This document shows positions 54,392 to 64,000 of a stretch of DNA of 64,000 bases, piece after piece. This DNA comes from Macropodus opercularis (Eukaryota > Chordata > Actinopteri > Anabantiformes > Osphronemidae). The stretch's first letter is position 1. Each line of letters starts with the position of its first letter. The notes beneath the pieces were generated by a model. The model made no database searches. It was not told the DNA's origin and saw only the letters and a program-made list of their open reading frames with translations. The DNA is taken from the NCBI GenBank assembly GCA_030770545.1, contig CM061091.1, forward strand, positions 12,704,501 to 12,768,500, given 5' to 3'. Made by a program: the position numbers and the translations under genes.

Positions 54392-56326
54392 TCTTTTGAA
54401 CATATCTACAAAACATAACACAAGTGTGTTTGTGTTTCTTAGAGGATTCTAGTTCTGTGTGTGTTATAATTTTTTTTTTAACTTAAACATTCGTTCTACA
54501 TGTTCATTTTGATTGCCATAGAACTGTTCTGTAACGGTTATTTATAAATTTTGTCACATTAGTTTTTTTTCTACTCATCTTGCTTATAAAAACACTCCAA
54601 TAGGCAGATGTTCCAACAAATATGCCAAAAAACAATAAGCTGAAAAATGGCTTGCAGTTGACTTGAGTGCTGCAATTTGCATCAAAATGAACAACAACAA
54701 TGAAACAATTTCTGAATAGAAATTTGTCATTTGAATCTTCTATCCACAATTTGATTTTTAACTTTGTTTGTGCAGTATGTTTGAGACTGTACCGGTAAAA
54801 TCTGAATCCGAATGTGAACTGATCATCTGAGTGAAGGCCAGGAAGTAAGAGTTGAAATAGGTTTGAAAGGTTTGCATAGATTTTCTCTGTCTGCTTCCTG
54901 ACTCTAGGACTTTACTGGTCTGGAGCCTTTCTGCAGCCCTGACTATCCACGTTAGTCTCTGCTTGTCTTGTTTAGTGGCTGAGCCAAACCACTGGCTAAC
55001 AGCCAGCCACCAGCTCTCCTTTAGTTCTTGAGCATGTTTGAACTGGAACTTGACATATCTTGTTGAACCAGATACTAAACTGTTACAAGCTGTTCACAAA
55101 AATCCTCACATCTTTCATAAAGAGTACACAGTTAAAAAATGATTTATTGTACGATGAGCTGCACAGTTGTTGTGATGTGTAAACATTTTATATACAGAAC
55201 AGAACATTAGAAAAACAAGACACGGTCGACTGAAACCAAACTAATTAGTACAGTGTCATTCAGCCACAGCTGAAGTCACCCAAGCCGGGGTGACGAGCCT
55301 ACTGTCACAGATTGTGAAATATTTCTTCAAATAAAAATGCACTTTTCCAGTACCTGACTGTGTTTGTGACGCAAGTGAGTGCAGGAGTCATCCTTCAAAT
55401 AAATTTGCAAATAAAGCATAACATTTATTGAGCTAAAGTTGAGATTTGGGACTGTTACTCAAAGTAAACATAGTCACCCATAATCCCATAATGAGAAGGA
55501 AACTAGTAATAGTTTAATGATCTTGGAATAGTTCCAAAGTGCACAGACTGGAGGTAAATAGAGCAGCTCTACCAGTGAGAAGTCTTCAGAGATCCCAGGA
55601 CAGAATGACCTGTCAAAGAATAAACCCTCATTAAGTTGTGGATGGGGATTATCACTCCCCCGCTGCAGACTGACTGGCACCGTAAAGAGCTCCACAGCCT
55701 CATTTTCTCTAAACCATCTATTCTGCTGTAGGGTGCCAAACATCGTGCTGCTTGATTATTCCTGATTTTGCCTGCCTGTCATTCTATGTCTATGTCATGT
55801 CTTTATTTTTGGTCCACATTTAGAGTAGTTTACACCCTCCTCTTCCTCACCATCTTCTTTGTGTCCTGTCACACTCTTCAGCCTCTATCATTTTGTGCTG
55901 TTCGTTCTGCCAAAACCTCCTCTGCTTTTTATTTTTCACCTCCTTTTCGCTCCATCCTCACAGACAATCTACCGCTAAACCATCTACTCGAGCACTTTCT
56001 CCCCTTACATTCTATCGTATTGTGTTATGTGTGACCTCTCCTCTTTTTTATCCTCTTTCATTTTCTCCCCCTCCTCCCATCTCTCCCCATCTCTCTCTCT
56101 CTCTGAATATTTCATGATTTGCTAGAACAGTGCTGAGGTGAGGAGCCATCCTCTGTTTAGAGCTTGCACAGCACAAATATTTACTCCCTGAACTGAGCTT
56201 AGCAGAGTGTTAGGACCAACTAACTAGTGTGTGTGTGTCTGTTACAAGTAACAGTGATTACATGTGACATGTCCCCAGGGGGGAAAGGAGGTCTTCATCC
56301 AACATCGATGCTGGTGCTTCTTTGCA

Positions 56327-56327
56327 C

Positions 56328-56412
<85 letters not shown>

Positions 56413-56460
56413 GAGATAGATAGATGGACAGACGGACAGACGGACAGATAGATAGATGTA
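56327..56460 (+). repeat. (GATA)n microsatellite with degenerate GACA-like tail
   Basis: About 21 clean ATAG units up to roughly 56410, then variants: GAGAGATA, TAGATGGACAGACGGACAG and back to GATAGATAG. The GT run at 56466-56495 follows after a 6-bp gap. Confidence 0.95.
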
Positions 56461-56465
56461 GGACA

Positions 56466-56495
56466 GTGTGTGTGTGCGTGTGTGTGTGTGTGTGT
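56466..56495 (+). repeat. (GT)n microsatellite
   Basis: GT dinucleotides with one GC interruption, immediately after the GATA array. Confidence 0.9.
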
Positions 56496-59400
56496 AGAGG
56501 GGGGGCTGTGCATGGACAAATGCCTGTTCTGTTTTGGTTGGTGAGAATGGAGCTCAATTGCAGGTCTGGAGGAACATCAAAACACAATTAAGGACTGACA
56601 TGGAACCAGTGATGCAGAAGAGTGAGGACAGAGGAAGAGGAAGCGAAGCTGGAGGAAGAACGGGGGGGTCCTGGTAAAGACAGGACAAGCAAGTGCAACG
56701 TTTGAGAAGCAGATGGAGAAATATAACTGGATTTTAATGATAATCACTGGAGGACAAAGAAAGAAAGTGACATAAAAGGAAAAGCTCTGCAGTCATTTAG
56801 GACGTGGATGGAGCCTGTGTTTGTATAGTAAGCGGCAGGAAACAGCTTAGATTATGTTTGCACTGACTGACCCTATTCATCACAAGAATAATAATTAGTT
56901 GGGTACAGAAAATGTAACGCATTTAAAACAGTCAGGTGTGGTTTGTCCCAAAGCTTTTACAACCTGTGGGATCAATGTCAGACGTTTCAGGCTGGACGGA
57001 TGAACAAAGTGACACAACTTTGTTAAAAGTCCAGTCAAATTGAACACGTCTCAATTTATCTAGCAAGAATGAGCCGAGACAGCATCTGACAAACATGATT
57101 TTCTATTAGCGTCGCTTCCGCTGGGAATTATGAATGATATGGCTGAAGGAGTCAGCATTTGAACTATCGAGTGTCGGTGGGGTAACAGAGAGCGTTATCT
57201 ACCTAAAGGCATAACAGCTTCAAAGCTGTGAAGTCAGCAGGAAGAATCCAAACTTCAACATTACAGTCGAGTGGACTAAACCTACCCCAAGTGTGACTAT
57301 TAAGCACAACTTCATTGCTATTAAATGGAACAGTGAGCACTGAACCAACTCGGAGCTCAAAGAAAATGGGCCGTATGAAAGCGAAGTCTCGTGTGTTAAG
57401 TTTAATACCCATTCTAGGCTCGTTCTGCCCTTTATGTGAGCGTGTGCCGTTTGATTGATGAACTTTGTTTCCCCTCAGGGTGAGGTTTTATTTTAGTCAA
57501 AAGCGAAAAGGTCACAATTAACATTTTGTTAATGTTTTTATTATCCCCAGGAAGAATAGCTATAACCGTGAAAATGAATAGATATGCACTAAAATGCAGA
57601 TAACATACATTACAAAGAGATGCAAAACAGAACCTTCTTCATGAGCACATCAGTCACAATCATCATTATCATCACGCTGCCAAAAAACGAAACATCTCAA
57701 AGCTTAGACAGGACTTAATTGTGCTCTGCGTCCGAGCCTGACCTTAAGATATCAAGTATTCTTTGTAGTCTGCATTACGTTTATTTGGCTCAGGTAGTAC
57801 TGTAAACATAATATGTTTTAGCTGAAGCTATTAAATCCTGATTATTTGGCAGGTTGAACATGAAATCTAATTAATAATTGGCGCAAACATGATAACCGGC
57901 TTAGTCAAATTAGTTTTTATCTTAATCTCATTCTGCAAGTTCAACAAACTCAGTAAGGTTTTTACTTTATTCAACAGCGAAGCCTCCATCTCCTCTCACA
58001 TCACGGAACATTTAGGCATTCAATCCCGCATCTCCCATGAAAAGAGAAGGTGACATATCAAACATCTAGAGGACATCACATAAAGTGCGAGCCTCTCTCC
58101 GCTGCTGCCTACTGAGCCTTTGTCTTTCCTTTGTTCTAAAGCTCAGAGAGACTTTCAGTCGATGCATGGCCACATTTGAGCACCGGTGAATACCTGTTGT
58201 TAGAAGATCGATCTCGGTGGCAGGAGGAAAGCCCAGATTAGTGGTTCAGGAATTGGATAGAAGCTGTGTCTAAGAGTCCCAGTGGGACGTTGAAGCCTCT
58301 GAGTGATTAAAGGATGTGAAAAGATCCATGCCCTTCAAAAGCATTTTGTTACTACAGGTTCACTCGAGCTATTCTTTGAACAAACCATAGGCTTATATAT
58401 ATATTCATATATTACATAATAACCTGTTGACAAAGTCCAACGTAAACAGATTAAAGTCCTGTCTCTGTTAAAAATCGTGGATGAAAGCCAGCTTTCTAGG
58501 AAGGCTCAGCCGCCGGAACCAAGCTTCAAGCAATGTAAGTCAACCCCACACTGCTGTGCCAGGAGAAACAATATCGTAGAAACATGGTAGGCTGCAGCGC
58601 CGGCTCTTTTTCACCTTCTGTCTAAATCAAAGCGTCCCACTGAGGATTAGGTTCAGGCCCAGTTTGATAAAACGAGTCAGTGAGACTCCAGTGGCGATTT
58701 TAAAAGCGCGGCACCGGCGTCTTGCTGCTAGATCTCACCACCATGCAGTCGGGCAAATATTTTATTCGAAATATCTGATTAGTAAATTGTCTATATGTTG
58801 CATTTAGCCCTTTGTTTCACAACATTCTAGCAGAATGACTCGATTGTTAACTGTGTGTCAGCTGATTGCCCCACACTACCCTTCCTGTGCAAATGGAAAG
58901 CCAACCCTGGTGCTTAAACTTGCTCCAAAGAATTTCAACACTTACTGTACATAATAATTCGTTGATTTATATGTAGTCTAACTTAATAGATTTGTCATCT
59001 TCTCACCTGCCATCCTTCATCTCACAGCTCGTTGATCTCATTAAAGGTTAGAGGCTTGTTTGACCCACTGTGTCTACTTCTTGGGAGCTATTTCATCTCC
59101 TCCACCTCATTAGCTTTCAGTTAACATTATTAACCTTACCTGTCTAAGACGCAGGGTCATGTCTGAATGAGAATCTGTCTGAAATAGCAAGTCAGCAGAG
59201 ATATTCAACTTTTACAATTTTGTTCCAGGTAGACATAGAGATTTGTTTACTTGATTATATTATATATATTAATTATTTATATGACTGTGACCTGACGAGG
59301 GCTTTTCTTGCCTCCTACTGTACCAAACATGAAATCTTTGTGTTCTAGTTTGTTACAGACATGTTGATGACTCTTGTGTTGCCTGTGGTCCCTGAGCTGA

Positions 59401-62400
59401 TTTGAGCTACTTAGAATGCATTGATGGAATGACTTCACTTTCTGTACAAGTGGCGTTCCTGTATTTCCTTCATCAAAGCTGTTCTCTCTGTCTGATGACA
59501 GATGCTTTGCTGTTTTTGTGACTGCATATTATGTTGACAAGGAGCTCATTTGACATACAAGTCTGCAGAACTGATTATGCACCGCTTCACTGTGTGACTA
59601 AAATCTCCAAGCACCTTTTAATAATAAAATTTATTATTCATGATGATAATTGAACTACTTCTGTAGAACCATTTAGTCACCTGCATTATTCATTTAAACT
59701 AGCTGCGCATAATGAACGCGGCAAAGCAGCAACAACAACACAAAAGACGGTCTATTTATGTTACAACACTTAGGCTTATGTTGCTTCCCCTAAGGCTTTG
59801 ACATTCATATTTCTCTGCTAGCTAACATTTCTGCAGGCATAAATTAATATAATAATCTTTCAATTCTTATTTCTTGTGTACAATTTCAGGAGACAGCGTA
59901 GTGAACATGAAGTTCTGTGAGTGTTGTTACCCATCACACTTCTGTACCTGTTCCTGTACAGTATGTGTGTGCGTTTGTGTATGAAGCATGAAATTAGACA
60001 CAGTTTAAAGTGTGTTTACCTCTCTTTACCTTCCCTGTCACGCACTGTCTACTGTTTACATGCAGTATATACATGTAAAATACAGATAGATTTATTGAAT
60101 TCCCAAAGAACCATTTTAAGCTGCGCTGTTACAAGATTTAATAAATATAACTTCAGTGTATTGAATTCCCCAAGCATCATTCTCCAAATATGAGACTTAT
60201 TGATTTCAGGGAGACAAAAACGGCCTCATTCAGTCCAGCTTTGATATTCTGACCAACAGCCACCTGTCACAGCAATATGATCCGCCCTGAGGGAGACGAA
60301 ATATGAACACACAAACACCACAACTCTGCCTTATCAGCATCAACACTATGCAATGTGCAAACAAGGACGTGTTTATACAGAAAATAAATAGTCTTTGGAC
60401 AAATACGGTATTTGCATCAGCTCAGGCAGTAGATTAGCAGTGATAGGAGCAAACTTTCAAGGAAAAAGTTTTGAGAAAGTATTAGGGAAGAGGCTTGATA
60501 GGAATTTTATTGCTGCTGTAACACAATGAATGTGCCACTGAAGGGCCCAGGCTTGCAGATACTGTATGTCTAACACACACAACTAAACAGAAACTTCACT
60601 CAACTTCGATTCAACAGGCTCCGCAGATGTTTCCCTCATTTCATACACTGCAGTGGTCTATATACGGGCAGGAGAACGCGACTAATGAGCCTTTCAACAC
60701 GCCACACAACTGGTCGCGTGGCCAGAGACGGTGAGGACCTGAACTGGTTAAATGAGATTCTGTTTTTAATATGGATTTATAAGAGACACAGACTCAGAGC
60801 GACACTATAGGAACATCAGCTACATGTACGTGGTTAGTTTCAGGCTCCTCTTAATGTTCATGCTCCCTGAGCTTCACAGTGTAATGGCTTAAGACAAAGC
60901 AAATGTTATTAATAATATTGTTATTCCTACAAATTATGGCTTGTACAATTCAAATGCAGCCGACTTACAATTACAAAACAGGAAGTTCACATGTATTCGT
61001 GCCCTCGCATTTATAGCCATGTAGACCACATACCGCACTGACAGCAATAATAGTAAATACTCTTCCTTCTCCTCCGTCTCTTTTCCTCTGGGTGAACGGG
61101 CTTGAAAGTGTATGTTATAGGTCTTGAGTGCTGAGTGCACTTGTAAGTTTCACAAGAACATCAAAACACAATCAAGTCGTGTGGATCCCCGAGGCTCTGG
61201 GCTGGGAGCTAGCACTTAAGGGAAGACAGGATTAAGAGGAGAGAAAGGAGGCCGAAGGAGGATGGGCAGCTGGGAAAAGTTGGGAATTTACATCATTTAT
61301 ACTCCATATATACATATATATCAAGCCAATTAATATACAGTATAAAGCTGCTGTAGCACATTATTCACATGTTATAGGTTATTTATCACTAATTGATTCC
61401 TTCATTCGTTCATTCAGAAGTTTTTACCCTCCTCTTTCATTAGGGATCAAGTTCACTGAATCGATCTAAAGCTCAGCTCCAACCCAGAAACCTCTTAAAT
61501 TACCAGTGTCACAATTCACTGCTGAGCTGAGTGAACTCTGACAGCCTGAGAGGGGCAGTAAAGCAGAATTAAAAGTCTTCTTCTTCTTTACATGACCAAA
61601 AAAACAGCCTGCTCCATTTGCTCACTTTTGAAGTCTGAGTGTGAGAAATGGTAATTGAGCCATCACTCCAGGAAAGAGCGAAAGATGATTAGACAGCAGG
61701 GGAGGAAAGAAATCGAAGGGAGAAAGCAGAAAGAATGACGTAAGACTTGGTCATAGACAGAGATGAGGTAAATAAAAATGGCCTTTTTTTATTTTGTTCT
61801 GCAACTACATTTGCATTAGCATAAAAATATAGGCGAGACAACTTCTATTTACTCTTCAAAACCTTTGTGGTTAGTTCAAGAGACATTTCACTGATTTTAT
61901 CCTCAAATTTCACAAGCTTTGACATTAATTTCACTAATTATTCAGGCAGAGTTTGCAACTTCTGCAGATCTGATGCTTTTCCTTTTCATGTAACAAACAT
62001 GTAAACAACAAACACAAGACGCTCAGATACAAAAACCACATCGGGAGCAAAATGATTAACCACTTAGTTCAGCAAAATCATAATAACTCAGAGTATAATA
62101 CACAAAGTTTGACAAGCTGTTTCAGACGATGTCATTTGAGTCAGCAACAGCTGAGAGGAAGGATCTAAACAACCTGCAGGTGTAGAGTTGGACAGACGTG
62201 AGCTTACTGCACCTTTGTGTCCTGCATCTCACCTCTGCTCGAGACTCGCAGCTCCAGGCTGCACTGTGTTAGCGGGCATCAAGAATAGTACCAGTATTAG
62301 AATAGTACCAGTCCAGCAGGGTTAAAGAAGTTTGCTGTGAAGTTAGTGAAGTAGTGATTTATGTGTCAAAGAGGATAAATGCTACTTGGAGTGCATTTGT

Positions 62401-63164
62401 ATGCAGCAATATACTTACAGTAAATATGTTTTTTGATTTGGCCAAGTCTGGCTTTGCTGTTCACAGCTGCTGCTGCTGATGCTGGAAGGGTAAACATGTC
62501 AGCGTGGCTGAGCATCATAGTTGTTTCAGTCCCTCGTCAACTCTCTATCTTCTTGACATTCAGAGGATTTTGTGCTCTTCCAAATGCAGAACGATGCCTT
62601 CGTGATACAAAGTTTTGAACGCAACTACTGTAGGTAGACTTCAAAGACTTTCAAAGACCCTAATATTGTCATTGTGTGAACTTAATACTCAGCTTAAAGG
62701 TAACTTGATGTTTTTCGTTTCACAGTCACACTGCATTTTTATCATATCTTATTCATCTCCAGGATGCCACAAATGAATACTTGCATCAGATTGCAACTTG
62801 TGCCAGTGTGCTTTGTGTATTATCTATGGAAAAAACTGCAGACTTCAGCTTGGTGTGATGCGGCGGCTGGAGTGTTGTTACTGTCAAACACTTATGAATT
62901 TCCAACCTGTTCCTTACTTCATTTGAATTTGGCTCATTCCTCCATCATGCGTGCGCGCGCACACACACAGTAGGCATGTGATTAAGGGTGTCCAGGCCTG
63001 TCATTATGCTGTGCGGTGTGGGGAATGATGTCTCAGTAGACCCCCTGCAAAAAGGCAGAGCAACAGTTAAGACATTAATAGGCAGAGAAAAGCCATACAG
63101 CATCACTGTCTACCTCTGTGCAGGGACTGGTAAGATCAAAGGCTGCCTCTGAGACAGGAAGAGA

Positions 63165-63184
63165 GCGAGAGAGAGAGAGAGAGA
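63165..63184 (+). repeat. (GA)n tract
   Basis: Pure GA dinucleotides within a wider purine-rich stretch (63150-63300). Confidence 0.85.
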
Positions 63185-64000
63185 GGATGGAGAAAGGCGG
63201 CCAGACACACAGACACAGAGCGAGGGAGAGGAAAAAGTCATCCAGCGACAAGGATACAGAGAGAATAGCAAGTTCTGAAAGCGCAGAAGGGACAGGGAGG
63301 CAGCTACAGTAAAAAAAATCGACAGGGAGGATAAATAGAAGACATTCCCCTTCTGCCACCTGCCTCATTGCTGACTTCGGATTATCCGCTGCATTGGCCT
63401 CGGTGTCACCTCTGTATGCCTTGTAAAACCCTCGAAACAAAGCAGGCTTTGAACCTGTCTTGTCAGCACACTGACTACTGACTCATGTTAATTGGAAATT
63501 TTGGGCCTGCAGTGAACATGTTTTTATGGCACCAGTGATTAATTTTGCTCCCCACAGCATGACTCTGACACCGCTGTCAGTCAGTGGAGTCGCCGCCTCG
63601 GACTTGATTGACACACGTCAAGTGAGTGATTAAACTGCCACAGACATGTTGCTCAGAGGATCCTCTGGTTTTGACCGAGCAAAGATAAGGCCTAATTTTT
63701 CTTTTGCAGTAGTATATAGTAAACATGTAGCAGCTTAACATAAAAATAACGTTTTTGTACCCAACCTGTTCTCTGAGCTCTGTAGGTGGATACGTCACCC
63801 TTTCAATCCATCCCCACTGATGTTTTCATTATGCGTTTCATGTGTTGTTTTGCTAGGAGACATATCAGTATTAATCAGCCTTGATACGTCTGCCCTCTGA
63901 CTCCTTTGTTCCCTTTTATTTTCCCCTGTGGGTGAAGAATCTATTATTCATGCTCTTCCTTCACTTGGGGAGTGTCCAGTTCAACAAGGTTTGAAGTCTG

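Larger units (their letters stand above)
52201..64000. other. Gene-free region upstream of epha6
   Basis: About 11.8 kb without a recognisable exon on either strand; the open frames present come from low-complexity DNA or lack known domains. It contains an RE1-like site (53934-53954), pentanucleotide and tetranucleotide microsatellites (54293-54391, 56327-56460), a GT run (56466-56495), a pyrimidine-rich tract (55830-56105), a GA tract (63165-63184) and AT-rich blocks that may be conserved enhancers. Genes with very small or fast-evolving exons could be missed. Confidence 0.5.

Noticed and set aside
56258..56587. Open frames encoding long YLSI repeats
   Set aside because: They are translations of the GATA microsatellite, not genes.
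63075..63440. 121-codon minus-strand open frame near the right edge
   Set aside because: Driven by a GA-rich low-complexity tract that gives Ser/Leu-rich peptide; no domain seen.

Overview
This window is nuclear DNA from a bony fish, most likely a percomorph (spiny-rayed) teleost with a fairly compact genome. The evidence is three complete vertebrate multi-exon genes with canonical GT-AG introns (many only 70-190 bp), AT-rich non-coding DNA with simple repeats, and interspersed repeats of the kind common in percomorph genomes. The species was not identified.

All recognised genes lie on the minus strand. From high to low coordinate: (1) epha6, an Eph receptor tyrosine kinase, complete in 20 coding exons (51504 to 18560, predicted 992 aa). 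(2) arl6 (BBS3), a ciliary ARF-like GTPase, complete in 7 coding exons (16638 to 14872, 185 aa). (3) slc5a7, the sodium-dependent high-affinity choline transporter CHT1, complete in 8 coding exons (10217 to 7061, 596 aa). (4) The first 43 codons of a KCTD12-like BTB protein, cut by the left window edge (131 to 1). All splice junctions were read by eye; exon phases add up to an open frame in each complete gene.

Layout: 1-131 KCTD12-like 5' end, with a TATA-like box behind it. 132-7060 intergenic. 7061-10254 slc5a7. 10255-14871 intergenic, with a likely slc5a7 leader exon and a SINE-like repeat. 14872-17400 arl6 and its promoter, with an X-box-like motif. 17400-18560 a short gap holding a repeat fragment and the probable epha6 polyadenylation signal. 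18560-51504 epha6. 51505-52200 its CpG-richer promoter and leader. 52200-64000 has no recognisable gene, but holds a full match to the RE1/NRSE (REST) core, large microsatellites and candidate conserved non-coding blocks.

The genes do not form one pathway. Three have neuronal roles (Eph axon guidance, choline uptake for acetylcholine synthesis, and the GABA-B receptor auxiliary family of KCTD12). arl6 acts in ciliary membrane trafficking. epha6 and arl6 are neighbours in human too; slc5a7 and KCTD12 lie on other human chromosomes. The most notable observations are: the epha6 ligand-binding-domain exon, normally single, is split by three short phase-0 introns, each at an (A/C/G)AG|GT site; the RE1 element upstream of epha6; the X-box-like motif at the arl6 promoter; and a perfect 42-bp palindrome in epha6 intron 1. 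No wholly new gene system was seen.
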